A stretch of DNA of 64,000 nucleotides from Chloroflexota bacterium (GTDB lineage Bacteria > Chloroflexota > Anaerolineae > Aggregatilineales > Ch27): positions 82,463-146,462 of the forward strand of contig JAIOAT010000002.1 of NCBI GenBank assembly GCA_019873685.1, written 5' to 3'. Shown in pieces: positions 27,972-36,625 of this stretch. Positions within the stretch are counted from its first letter, which is position 1. Each line of letters opens with the position of its first letter. The notes below the pieces were generated by a model. The model was not told the DNA's origin and did not search any database. It saw nothing but the letters and a program-made list of their open reading frames with translations. The position numbers and the translations under genes are program-made.

Positions 27972-30047
27972 ATGACTCAGTTGAGACAACCGATCCGCTT
28001 GCTGGCGGCTGTGGTGGTTATGGTTGGCATGGTGCTGTCGATCTCCGGGGTGTCACTGGCCCAGGAGGGGACGCGGCAGCTTACCGCTGGCGTTCCTGTG
28101 ACCGGGACACTGAGCGGAGAATCGTTTGCTCAGACCTATTGGTTTGATGGCGTGGCCGGGCAGACAGTCACGCTGTCCGCCTCGACAGCGGTGGAAGGGC
28201 TGGACCTGGCATTGCTACTGACTGACGCCGCCGGGAATCCCCTGGCGCAGGACAGCGATCCTGAGACCGCTGGATCAGCGGAGATCGCCGGTGTTTCGCT
28301 GGCCGCAAGCGGGCGCTACTACGTCACTGTGCTGCGGATGTCCGGCGCTGCGGGCGAGGCAGCGGGCGAATTCTCGCTGACGCTGGCTGCTGAAAGCGAG
28401 GAGGCGGCGACGGCTGAGCCTGCGCTGGCCGAACCGACCCTGATCACGCTGAGCACAGGTATGCAGATTTCGGTGACCTGGAATAGTACGGCTGACCTGG
28501 ACCTGGAAGTCCGTGATCCCTACGGCAACAGCATTTACTGGGATAACCCGACGGTAGAGAATGCTGTTTTCAACCAGAACGTCAACGCCGGGTGTGTGGC
28601 GCCAATCGGAGATGGCCCAACCGAACGGATCGATTGGGCGCCCGGCGCGGTGCCGACCGGTAGCTACGAGATTATCGTCTACTACATCCAGGGCTGTGAG
28701 GGTAACGCGCCGGCGAATATCACGGTGAACGTGACCGTTGACGGTGCAACCCTGGAACCGGTCAGTGGTACATTGCTGCCGGGACAGGAGTTCCTCTCCA
28801 GCTTTGTCCTGACCGCTTCCGGCCAGGCCGAACAGGGGCTGAGCGGCATCAATCCCGGCACCGTGCTGACCAATGCGTCCGCTTATCTGACCGGCCAGAC
28901 ACCGATTAGCGCGGATGAGAGCGTCAGCGGCATCATCGACTCGGATAACGTCTACGCCGCCTACAGTTTCACGGGCAAGACCGGCGATATTGTGACGGTG
29001 CGCATGGACGCCACCGCCGGGAACCTGGATGCCCTGCTATTCCTGCTGGACCCCAACGGCAATACGGTGGCCTTCAATGATGATGCGTTGAACGCGGATA
29101 CGACTAACGCCGAGATCGCCAATCAGACGCTGGTGAGCGACGGCGTCTATACCATCGTGGCAACACGCTATGGCCGCGAATATGGGGGCACCCGGGGCGC
29201 CTATACGCTGACGTTGAGCGGTAGCGAGTTCGAAATCCCGCCGGCGCTGGCGGCGCTTGATCTGCCCGCTGGCAGCATCGAGGTGTCGTTGCTGTGGAAT
29301 ACACGGGCCGACCTGCAGCTGCTGGTGCGCGATCCTTCCGGTGCAGCAGTCTATGACGACCTGCCGCGCAGCGCCAGCGGCGGCGTGCTGGCGGAGGATG
29401 GTAATGTCAACTGCGCTAACCCGACCACCAGCCCGGTGTCGTACATCTACTGGCCTACGGATCGTCTGCCGCCGGGCACCTACGAGGTTGAGGTCTGGTA
29501 TCAGAACAGCTGTAACGATACGTCGCCGGTGACGTTCAACCTGACTGTGCGTGTGAACGATCGTGTGATCATCGCCTCTAACGCCCAGCCGGTTCAGGGA
29601 CAGGTGTACCTGACCACCTTCACGGTGGATGTGAACGGCTTCGCCACCGCCGGAGCAGGGGGATTCATCGGGGATAGCTCGATGATCGATGTGGGCAGTG
29701 CGCTGGGCAGCGCCATCCCGATCAGCTATGGCGATACGGTCTCCGGTACGATCAACCAGACCAACAAATTCGTGTTGTATACCTTTGAGGGTGAAGCGGG
29801 CGACCAGGTGCGGATCGGTATGGACGCTACCGCCGGGACGCTTGATCCCACGCTGTTCCTGCTGGCTCCGGAAGGCGCTCAGCTGGCCAGCAACGATGAC
29901 GCGGTGCTGAATGAGACGATGAATTCGCTCATCGACAATTTCACGCTGCCGGCGGATGGGACGTATGTCATCGTAGCGACTCACTACGGGGTGCTTTACG
30001 GCGGGACAAGCGGGACGTATAATCTGTCCGTTGTCCGGCTCAATTAG
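27972..30047 (+). CDS. Secreted protein with alternating PPC and YfaP-like domains
   Basis: A 691-residue extracellular protein. A signal peptide ends near SLAQEG. The rest alternates two kinds of beta domain: PPC-like modules at about 35-140, 310-420 and 585-690 (for example GDTVSGTI, FLLAPEGAQLASNDD and DGTYVIVATHYG), and two modules with SVTWNSTADLDLEVRDPYG and SLLWNTRADLQLLVRDPSG that resemble the YfaP/DUF2135 fold. No catalytic domain is seen. It may be a surface adhesin or a binding protein. The ATG follows an AAGGAGG site 10 bases upstream; a TTG sits just before it. It has its own terminator. Confidence 0.8.
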   Translation: MTQLRQPIRLLAAVVVMVGMVLSISGVSLAQEGTRQLTAGVPVTGTLSGESFAQTYWFDGVAGQTVTLSASTAVEGLDLALLLTDAAGNPLAQDSDPETAGSAEIAGVSLAASGRYYVTVLRMSGAAGEAAGEFSLTLAAESEEAATAEPALAEPTLITLSTGMQISVTWNSTADLDLEVRDPYGNSIYWDNPTVENAVFNQNVNAGCVAPIGDGPTERIDWAPGAVPTGSYEIIVYYIQGCEGNAPANITVNVTVDGATLEPVSGTLLPGQEFLSSFVLTASGQAEQGLSGINPGTVLTNASAYLTGQTPISADESVSGIIDSDNVYAAYSFTGKTGDIVTVRMDATAGNLDALLFLLDPNGNTVAFNDDALNADTTNAEIANQTLVSDGVYTIVATRYGREYGGTRGAYTLTLSGSEFEIPPALAALDLPAGSIEVSLLWNTRADLQLLVRDPSGAAVYDDLPRSASGGVLAEDGNVNCANPTTSPVSYIYWPTDRLPPGTYEVEVWYQNSCNDTSPVTFNLTVRVNDRVIIASNAQPVQGQVYLTTFTVDVNGFATAGAGGFIGDSSMIDVGSALGSAIPISYGDTVSGTINQTNKFVLYTFEGEAGDQVRIGMDATAGTLDPTLFLLAPEGAQLASNDDAVLNETMNSLIDNFTLPADGTYVIVATHYGVLYGGTSGTYNLSVVRLN

Positions 30048-30069
30048 GCCCTGCAGGGGGATGATTGAG

Positions 30070-30098
30070 CGGGGCAGGCTCAAAATCCTGCCCCGTTT
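30070..30098 (+). terminator. Terminator after the PPC protein
   Basis: A 9-bp stem (CGGGGCAGG at 30070-30078 with 30087-30095), an 8-base loop and TTT. Confidence 0.82.
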
Positions 30099-30140
30099 GC
30101 TTCCGCGCAGAGGTGTGGGGAAGGACCAAAAGGAACGGGC

Positions 30141-30821
30141 ATGCACGGGACGAGACTACTGCCACTTTTGCTGTTGGGGTTGCTGGTGCTGGGCGCAGGT
30201 TGCCTGCCGCAGCCGACACTCCGCTCGGAGTTATTCCTGGATGATACCAGTGTGGTTACAGGGGAGCCGTGCGCCGCACCCTGCTGGCGGAACATCACGC
30301 CGGGCGAGACCAGCTGGGCGGAAGCGATTGAGATCATCCGGGCTGATGATAGCCTGAGCGATCCGGAGATCAATACTGAGGAACAGGGTGTGGTGCAGGC
30401 GCTGTGGCAAAAAGCTGGCAGCAACCAGTATTGCTGCCGTTTGCTGGCTGACAGCGAGAATGACCCGGTGAGCTATGTCTTCCTGGCGCTATCGCCACGA
30501 ACGATTGTCGACAGCGTCATCAGCGCCCACGGCGAACCAACCTATGTGACTACCTTCCAGTTCACCGACGCAGAATCGGTAGTTCAGTTGATTTACCCGG
30601 AAGTACCGATGGTCGTCTCTGTGCTGGTAGGCGATGCGCAATCGTCGTTGCTGGCTAATTCCACGGTCGTTGCTGTGTTGTACATGTCGCCTGAGGAAAT
30701 GTCGCTGATTCTGGATTCCACAGAGCTGCAGGGGTGGGCTGGTTACCAGTCCTATAGCGCCTACAGCCAGGCGACGCCCGTAGTGACGCCGCGCGTGACA
30801 CTCACGCCCCCGCCTCAGTAA
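30141..30821 (+). CDS. Lipoprotein of unknown function
   Basis: A 226-residue lipoprotein with a clear signal and lipobox LGAGC. The mature part begins with a short acidic region and a CAAPCWRNITPGETSWAEA stretch; two more cysteines follow in QYCCRLL. I know no named family, although PCWRxIxPGxT motifs recur in lipoproteins of this lineage as I remember them. The C-terminus is a Pro/Thr linker ending in PPPQ. It lies between the PPC protein and the DsbA-like gene on the same strand; whether it shares their promoter is unclear. Confidence 0.7.
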   Translation: MHGTRLLPLLLLGLLVLGAGCLPQPTLRSELFLDDTSVVTGEPCAAPCWRNITPGETSWAEAIEIIRADDSLSDPEINTEEQGVVQALWQKAGSNQYCCRLLADSENDPVSYVFLALSPRTIVDSVISAHGEPTYVTTFQFTDAESVVQLIYPEVPMVVSVLVGDAQSSLLANSTVVAVLYMSPEEMSLILDSTELQGWAGYQSYSAYSQATPVVTPRVTLTPPPQ

Positions 30822-30897
30822 GCTCCAGCTGTAGTTGCTGCCAGTTTTGGGTGGCCTATCTGCTGATTGTTCATTGCTGCAAAGGAGCCCAGACGTC

Positions 30898-31671
30898 ATG
30901 ATGGAACAGGAACATCAGGCATTGAGGGTGCAGGATCAGGATCGCGGGGCGTCGCGAGTGGTGATCGTGTTGATCACCGCCGTGCTCTTCTTTGTGCTGG
31001 GATATGGGGCCGCCTGGCTGGCGCTGGGGGCGGCGGTTCAAGAGCAGGTCGGGCTGCGTGAGACAGTGCGCACAGCAGTTGCCGAGTCGTTCGCCGGGCT
31101 TGACCTCCGGGCGGAGGCTGCGCCAACAGCTACGCCGACGGTTCTGGAAGTCAGCGTCGATGATGATCCGGCGTTTGGCCCGGAGGATGCGCCGATCACG
31201 ATTGTGGAGTTCTCCGACTTCCGCTGCGGGTTCTGCGGGCGGTTCCACGCCCAGACGTACGGGCCGTTGATGGAGAAGTACGAGGGCCTGATCCGCTTTG
31301 TATACCGCGACTTCCCGGTCGTTGGTGGGGAGCGGGCAGCCCTGGCCGCCGAGTGTGTGCATGATCAGGGTGAAGACCTGTTCTGGGCGTACCATGATGT
31401 CCTGTTTGCCAGCCAGCAGTCGCTGACCAGCGATGATGCGCTGGTTTCGCTGGCGGCAGACCTGGGCGTGGATACCGAAGCGCTGGCGACATGCCTGGCT
31501 GACGAAGTGTACGCTGATGAGGTGCAGAAGGATTTTGCCGATGGTATGGCGCTGGGCGTACGCGGGACGCCGGCGTTCTTCATCAACGGCCGTGCCGTGA
31601 TCGGCGCGCAGCCGCTGGCGGTCTTCCAGCAAATCATTGACGCAGAGCTGGCAGCACAGGAAGCTGGCTAG
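30898..31671 (+). CDS. Membrane-anchored DsbA-type thioredoxin
   Basis: One membrane helix (about residues 21-44) is followed by a linker and a DsbA/BdbD-like thioredoxin domain. The active site is Cys110-Gly-Phe-Cys113 (DFRCGFCGRFH), and the cis-proline loop is GTPAFF. DsbA-family proteins with such an anchor oxidise cysteines of secreted proteins. The ATG follows AAGGAG by 10 bases, with a second ATG directly after. A VKOR gene lies about 1 kb away on the other strand; VKOR proteins are known to reoxidise such thioredoxins. Confidence 0.9.
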   Translation: MMEQEHQALRVQDQDRGASRVVIVLITAVLFFVLGYGAAWLALGAAVQEQVGLRETVRTAVAESFAGLDLRAEAAPTATPTVLEVSVDDDPAFGPEDAPITIVEFSDFRCGFCGRFHAQTYGPLMEKYEGLIRFVYRDFPVVGGERAALAAECVHDQGEDLFWAYHDVLFASQQSLTSDDALVSLAADLGVDTEALATCLADEVYADEVQKDFADGMALGVRGTPAFFINGRAVIGAQPLAVFQQIIDAELAAQEAG

Positions 31672-31707
31672 TGACCTTTAACTGTGCGGTCAACTGAAAA
31701 AAAAGCA

Positions 31708-31736
31708 TTGCTGCAGGCCCTGCTGGTGAGTATAAT
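31708..31736 (+). promoter_or_regulatory. Promoter of the S1-domain gene
   Basis: TTGCTG (31708-31713) and a perfect TATAAT (31731-31736) are 17 bases apart. Confidence 0.75.
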
Positions 31737-31798
31737 ACACGCTCGTCTATCGGGCAGCGCGCACAAGAGAATAACTGAAACGCAAGGAGTTTTCCGCA

Positions 31799-32524
31799 AT
31801 GGCTGTGAATAACGGGGACAAGCCGACATCCATCAACGATCTGAAGCCCAAGATGGCACTGACTGGCGTTGTCAAGAAGGTTGAACTGTTTGGGGCGTTT
31901 GTTGATGTGGGTGTGGGCCAGGATGGTCTCCTCCATATTTCGCAGCTCAGCTCCGAGCGTGTGCGTAACGTCACTGACGTGGTGAAAGAGGGCCAGGAAG
32001 TCAACGTCTGGGTGATGAACGTTGACCGCGAAAAGGGACGCTTTAGCCTGACGATGCTCCCGCCAGCCAGCCTGAGCTGGGATGAGATCCAACCCGGCGC
32101 AGTGCTCACCGGCAAGGTCGAACGTGTGGAACGGTTCGGCGCTTTCGTGAACATCGGCGCGGAACGTCTTGGTCGTATCCATGTCTCTGAGCTGTCGTCG
32201 GATTACGTCAGGAACCCTGAAGATGTCGTCAAGGTGGGCGACGAGGTCACCGTTAAGGTCCTGAAGGTTGATCCCCAGAAGCGTCAGATCGACCTGAGCA
32301 TCAAGGCGCTGGAGACGCCGACCGCTACGGTGGTTGAGGAGGCCGAGGCGGAAGACGAGCACATCCCAACGGCGATGGAGCTGGCGCTGCGTCGGGCGAT
32401 GCAGGGCACTGACCTGGAGAGCGAGCTAGCCCGCCAGCGCAGCAAGAAGCGCAAGAAGGGTGCCGCGGTTAGCAAGCAGCAGGAAGATATTCTGGCGCGG
32501 ACGTTGCAGCAGCGTAAGCGCTAG
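31799..32524 (+). CDS. Two-S1-domain RNA-binding protein
   Basis: Two S1 OB-fold domains lie at about residues 18-88 and 100-170 (VVKKVELFGAFVDVG and KVERVERFGAFVNIG, each followed by a GLLHIS- or GRIHVS-type strand). The C-terminal 70 residues are acidic, then rich in Lys and Arg. It is far shorter than ribosomal protein S1 and closer to small S1 proteins that bind mRNA or the ribosome. It has its own promoter and strong terminator, so it forms a single unit of its own. The exact role is not known. Confidence 0.88.
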   Translation: MAVNNGDKPTSINDLKPKMALTGVVKKVELFGAFVDVGVGQDGLLHISQLSSERVRNVTDVVKEGQEVNVWVMNVDREKGRFSLTMLPPASLSWDEIQPGAVLTGKVERVERFGAFVNIGAERLGRIHVSELSSDYVRNPEDVVKVGDEVTVKVLKVDPQKRQIDLSIKALETPTATVVEEAEAEDEHIPTAMELALRRAMQGTDLESELARQRSKKRKKGAAVSKQQEDILARTLQQRKR

Positions 32525-32579
32525 GCAAAGGCAGGTTCGGCAAGCGCTGCCCGCCTTAGTCGAACCCCGGGATAACAAT

Positions 32580-32607
32580 AGGCGACGCTCCGAGGCGTCG
32601 CCTTTTT
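32580..32607 (+). terminator. S1-domain gene terminator
   Basis: AGGCGACGC (32580-32588) pairs with GCGTCGCCT (32595-32603), with a 6-base loop and TTTTT. Confidence 0.9.
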
Positions 32608-32630
32608 GATTGACCGGTGTGCGCTGTTCA

Positions 32631-33146
32631 CTAAATGGCAGGGTTGCGCATGAACAGCACCAGGCGAATGGTGGCAATGACAAACACCAGCGTCATAAGG
32701 ATGGCCGAAGCCACGCACCAGGTGCAGATGGCGTAGATAAGGAAGAGTTCGGCGTAGGTCAGGTACAGCGAGAATAGAAAGCCAAAGAGCGCCAGCCCGA
32801 AGATCAGGGCGTGGCTATACTCGCGGAGAAATGCTGCCCGATCCTGAAAGATCCACAGCAGCAGGATAGCCAGGTAGCCGACAAAGCCCAGGAGTGCTAC
32901 AGGGATGCCGACTATCCTGGCGTAGGCGCTGTTCTGGACGAAGCCACAGTCAATGGCGGGCGCACCCGGCTGGCCGACTGCGCCTTCAGTACCGCCGGGG
33001 CAGGAAGTCGGGATGCCGGAGATCTCTGACCAGCTCATATAGGCGGCGACGAGCAGACCCAGAAACGCCACAATGATCCCGGCGATGCGCAGCCAGTGAC
33101 CGGTAGTCGCGGTGGCAGAGCGTTTGGCGCGAGAGCTACGTGTCAT
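32631..33146 (-). CDS. Vitamin K epoxide reductase-like (VKOR) membrane protein
   Basis: A 171-residue membrane protein with about four helices. The quinone-side CxxC is CTWC (in IYAICTWCVAS), and an outer cysteine pair (in PTSCPGG and AIDCGFV) is placed as in bacterial VKOR. These enzymes pass electrons from DsbA-like partners to quinone and so keep disulfide formation going. I chose the ATG at 33146, preceded by AAGGA; an ATG at 33167 has no such site. The likely partner is the DsbA-like gene at 30898. Confidence 0.9.
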   Translation of the reverse strand: MTRSSRAKRSATATTGHWLRIAGIIVAFLGLLVAAYMSWSEISGIPTSCPGGTEGAVGQPGAPAIDCGFVQNSAYARIVGIPVALLGFVGYLAILLLWIFQDRAAFLREYSHALIFGLALFGFLFSLYLTYAELFLIYAICTWCVASAILMTLVFVIATIRLVLFMRNPAI

Positions 33147-33197
33147 CGGTACATCCTTCGAGAGCATGCAGATGGGTACAAGGGTATCGTGGGCGCG

Positions 33198-33206
33198 ATT
33201 ATAGCA
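33198..33206 (-). promoter_or_regulatory. VKOR gene extended -10 promoter
   Basis: The minus strand reads TGCTATAAT, a perfect extended -10. The -35 is weak. Confidence 0.6.
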
Positions 33207-33313
33207 CGAGTGCCGCTGCAGATGCTCGCTGTATGTTCGAGATCGTCGACGGGAACACCACCACCAACGGCTGTTTCGACCCGTAACAGGTCAGCTATGA
33301 TTCCGCCATTCTC

Positions 33314-33342
33314 TTGTGTGCCCTATGTCTGCGCATTATACT
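33314..33342 (+). promoter_or_regulatory. rel promoter
   Basis: TTGTGT (33314-33319) and TATACT (33337-33342) are 17 bases apart. Confidence 0.7.
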
Positions 33343-33374
33343 CTAGCTCAAAGGATCATCCGTCGCTGCCATAG

Positions 33375-35723
33375 GTGGATGCTGTGCCAAGTAATGGCTC
33401 TATGGACCTCCAACAATTGCTGAGCAGCCTGTCCAATCTGACGCCTGCGGAAGTGGCGCTCATTGAGCGCGCCTATCGGCGTGCTGAGAAAGCGCATGAA
33501 GGCCAGGTTCGGCGTTCAGGAGAGCCGTATTTTGTTCACTGTGTGGCGGTGGCCCAGATTCTGGCGGAACTGAATCTGGATGGCACAACCATCGCTGCGG
33601 CGCTCCTGCACGACACGGTTGAAGACACTGGCCTAACGCTGGAAGACATTGAGCGTGAATTCGGGGCGGATGTAGCGCGCCTGGTCGACGGCGTGACCAA
33701 GATGGAGAACCTCCCGACGCAGGTTTCCGGCAAGGACCGTGACCGCGAAGCGGAATTCCTGCGCAAGACGATGCTGGCAATGAATGACGATGTGCGCATC
33801 GTGCTCATCAAGCTAGCCGATCGGCTCCACAACATGCGCACCCTGGGATACCTCGATCCAGAGCGACAAAAAGAGGTGGCCCAGGAAACGATGGATATCT
33901 TTGCCCCGCTGGCCAACCGGCTGGGCATCTGGCGCATGAAGTGGGAACTGGAAGACCTGGCCTTCCGCTACCTGAATCCCAAGGCCTACCGTGAGATCGC
34001 TACCCGGCTCGATGAACGGCGGGCTGACCGGGATAAAGACCTGCAGCGGATCATTGAACATCTCTCCCGCAAGCTGGAAGAAGCCAACATCAAGGCCAAG
34101 GTTACGGGGCGGCCCAAGCACATCTACAGCATCTATCGCAAGATGCAGCGCAAAGATGTCTCCTACGAGCAGGTCTATGACATCCGGGCGGTGCGCGTGC
34201 TGGTGGATGATATCCCGACCTGTTACCAGGTGCTGGGGCTGGTGCATTCGATCTGGCGCCCGATCGCCGGTCAGTTTGACGATTATATTGCCGCGCCCAA
34301 AGACAACTTCTACCAGAGCCTGCACACCACGGTGCATGACGAACAGGGCCGATCGCTGGAAGTGCAGATCCGCACCTGGGAAATGCACCGCAACGCCGAA
34401 TACGGGATCGCCGCTCACTGGCGCTACAAGGAAGGCAGCAAGCGAGAAAGCGAAGCCTTTGAACGGCACATCAACTACCTGCGCTACCTGATGGCCTTCA
34501 AGGATGAGGATGAGGAGATCAAGGACGCGACCGAATTCATGAATACCCTCAAGTCGGAGGTATTCCAGGATCGCGTCTATGCCTTCACGCCCAAGGGCGA
34601 TATCGTCGATCTGCCCGCCGGGGCGACGCCGGTGGATTTCGCCTATTACATCCATACCGAGATTGGCAACCGTTGCCGGGGCGCTAAAGTCAATGGTGCG
34701 CTGGTTGGGCTGGACTATAAGCTGCGGACAGGCGACCGGGTGGAGATTCTGACGGCCAAGCGTGGCGGCCCCAGCCTGGACTGGCTCAGCCCGCACATGG
34801 GCTATACCGCCACTACCCGCGCCCGATCCAAGATCCGCCAGTGGTTCCGCAAGCAGAATCGCGACAACAACATTGCCGCAGGCCGCGTCGCGCTGGATCG
34901 TGAGCTTAAGCGGCTGGGCCGGGCGGATATGTCCTATGATGATGTTGCCGCGCTGTTCAAGATGCGGCCCGATGATCTGCTGGCGGCGATTGGCCATGGG
35001 GACATCAACAGTGGCCAGATCGCATCGCGTATTCTGGAGGCCGAACGCCGTATTGGGCGGGAAACGCTGGAGCGCGAGTTGCGGCTGCTTGGCCGGACGG
35101 ACATGAGCTATGAGGAGGTAGCCGCCCTCTTTGGCTTCCAGCAGGCGGAAGATTTGCTTTCCGCGATTGGCTACGGCGATATCACCGGCGAGCAGATCAA
35201 TGAGCGCATTCGCGCGCATGAGCAGCTCAAGGCGCTGGAACGCCCCGATCAGGAAGTCCCGCTGGATGCCTCCGATGGGGTAGAGATCGAGGGGAGTGGT
35301 GGCGGCCTGCTGATCAACCTGGCGCGCTGCTGTAATCCGACACCGGGCGATATGATCATCGGGTATATCACGCGCGGGCGGGGGATCACGGTTCACCGCA
35401 GCGACTGTAAGAATGTGCTCAATACCACGGAACCTGACCGACTGATCACTGTGAACTGGCGTCGCACGGAGCAACGCGCTCGCGCCTACCCGGTACCGGT
35501 GATGATCGTGGCCTTCGACCGGGAGGGCCTGATGCGCGATATCGGGGCTGTGATCGCCGACGAAAAGATCAATATGTCTAACGTCAGCATCACAACCAAA
35601 CAGAACATCGCCACCTTCCTGGTCACCATGGAGATCGCGGATGTTGATCAGTTGACACGGGTGCTGACCAAGATTGAGCGCCTGCCAAATGTGGTCAAAG
35701 CGCATCGCCGCACGGCTGTATGA
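33375..35723 (+). CDS. rel: Bifunctional (p)ppGpp synthetase/hydrolase Rel
   Basis: This enzyme makes and removes (p)ppGpp in the stringent response. Order of domains: HD hydrolase with HDTVEDT (about 78-84), synthetase with YIAAPKDNFYQSLHT, TGS (about 395-455, VYAFTPKGD), a helical region, a zinc-finger-like region (LARCCNP), and a C-terminal ACT domain. Unusually, the helical region has two copies of the same 48-residue unit, at 507-554 and 565-612. The start is a GTG at 33375; a GTG at 33384 or an ATG at 33402 are alternatives. Length 782 is a little above average, as expected from the repeat. Its stop overlaps the next ATG (ATGA). Confidence 0.96.
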   Translation: MDAVPSNGSMDLQQLLSSLSNLTPAEVALIERAYRRAEKAHEGQVRRSGEPYFVHCVAVAQILAELNLDGTTIAAALLHDTVEDTGLTLEDIEREFGADVARLVDGVTKMENLPTQVSGKDRDREAEFLRKTMLAMNDDVRIVLIKLADRLHNMRTLGYLDPERQKEVAQETMDIFAPLANRLGIWRMKWELEDLAFRYLNPKAYREIATRLDERRADRDKDLQRIIEHLSRKLEEANIKAKVTGRPKHIYSIYRKMQRKDVSYEQVYDIRAVRVLVDDIPTCYQVLGLVHSIWRPIAGQFDDYIAAPKDNFYQSLHTTVHDEQGRSLEVQIRTWEMHRNAEYGIAAHWRYKEGSKRESEAFERHINYLRYLMAFKDEDEEIKDATEFMNTLKSEVFQDRVYAFTPKGDIVDLPAGATPVDFAYYIHTEIGNRCRGAKVNGALVGLDYKLRTGDRVEILTAKRGGPSLDWLSPHMGYTATTRARSKIRQWFRKQNRDNNIAAGRVALDRELKRLGRADMSYDDVAALFKMRPDDLLAAIGHGDINSGQIASRILEAERRIGRETLERELRLLGRTDMSYEEVAALFGFQQAEDLLSAIGYGDITGEQINERIRAHEQLKALERPDQEVPLDASDGVEIEGSGGGLLINLARCCNPTPGDMIIGYITRGRGITVHRSDCKNVLNTTEPDRLITVNWRRTEQRARAYPVPVMIVAFDREGLMRDIGAVIADEKINMSNVSITTKQNIATFLVTMEIADVDQLTRVLTKIERLPNVVKAHRRTAV
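34893..35211 (+). repeat. Tandem repeat within rel (helical module)
   Basis: The bases encode two copies of a 48-residue unit separated by 10 residues: one beginning LDRELKRLGRADMSYDD and the other LERELRLLGRTDMSYEE. Both contain LLAAIG or LLSAIG followed by a GDI turn. The identity is high at the protein level. Confidence 0.85.
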
Positions 35724-36445
35724 GGTGCTTTCCGGAGAAGAGGTCTGTGGGGCAGGCGAGCATACGCATTCACCCGGCGTTCTGGTTGCTGATGGCCGCG
35801 GTGATGCTCTTTCCCCTGAGTCTGTTGTCGAGTGGTGAAGCGAGGCTACTGGCTCAGCCGGTGACGACGGCGCAGCCGCCGTTCCGCCCGTTGCCCACGC
35901 CACTGGCGACGCAGGCCGCCGGCCAGGAGTTACACGCGTTAATCGCCGAGGTCACGCAGGCCAACCTAGCAGGAGGCGCGACGACGTTCTGGGCAGGCGG
36001 CAGACTCGGCGTGGATGCGTCCCTCGATCTGGCGGTGACGATAGGCGAGAAGCTGCCAGCTTTCGGGTTGATGACGCGGAATGGGCAACCATTCGAGCTG
36101 GACCTGGTCGGGGAGCCGCTGCTACTCAACTTCTGGGCGTCCTGGTGTGAGCCATGCAAGGTAGAATTCCCGCTGCTGGTGACGGCTGATGCCGACTCGA
36201 CCTCGCCTTTTCGGGTGGTCTTTGCCAATGTCTGGGACGAAGCGGGTTCCTACGAAGACTTCCTGGCAGGGTATCCGGAAGATATTCTGGTAGTGATTGA
36301 CTCTGGCGGTATGTTGCCGGGGCTGTACGATCTGCACTACATTCCGGTATCTATACTGGTGGATGAGCAGGGCGCTGTACAGCTTATTCAACGCGGGCCG
36401 GTCAATCGTGCGGTGCTGATGCTGGCTGCGGTACTGGCATCTTAG
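35720..36445 (+). CDS. TlpA/ResA-like thioredoxin
   Basis: A membrane-anchored thioredoxin of 241 residues. The N-terminal membrane helix lies about residues 20-40, followed by a linker. The active site is WCEPC (in NFWASWCEPCKVEFP), and the cis-proline is in HYIPVS. Such proteins reduce disulfides outside the cytoplasm, for example in cytochrome c maturation. It overlaps the end of rel by 4 bases, so it is translated with it; no functional link is obvious. It could balance the oxidising DsbA/VKOR pair nearby. Confidence 0.87.
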   Translation: MRCFPEKRSVGQASIRIHPAFWLLMAAVMLFPLSLLSSGEARLLAQPVTTAQPPFRPLPTPLATQAAGQELHALIAEVTQANLAGGATTFWAGGRLGVDASLDLAVTIGEKLPAFGLMTRNGQPFELDLVGEPLLLNFWASWCEPCKVEFPLLVTADADSTSPFRVVFANVWDEAGSYEDFLAGYPEDILVVIDSGGMLPGLYDLHYIPVSILVDEQGAVQLIQRGPVNRAVLMLAAVLAS

Positions 36446-36516
36446 ACAGGGTCTGTCCGAGTAAGTGTAGCACTGACCTCAACTTATCAAAACTACTACA
36501 TTTCACAATACGGTAT

Positions 36517-36545
36517 TTGGCCAAATTATACTATTCTGTTATACT
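36517..36545 (+). promoter_or_regulatory. Promoter of the BTAD regulator
   Basis: TTGGCC (36517-36522) and TATACT (36540-36545) are 17 bases apart, inside an unusually AT-rich stretch (36470-36550). A second TATACT lies at 36528-36533. Confidence 0.65.
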
Positions 36546-36625
36546 GTGCACAGGAATGGTGTGCTGGTTCAGGCTTCTGCTGTGGCGAGCAATGTGCTCG
36601 TCTATGGGGGTATAGGAATAGGACG

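Noticed and set aside
33813..35903. A 696-codon open frame antisense to rel
   Set aside because: It lies fully over rel, has no recognisable domain and no start signals.
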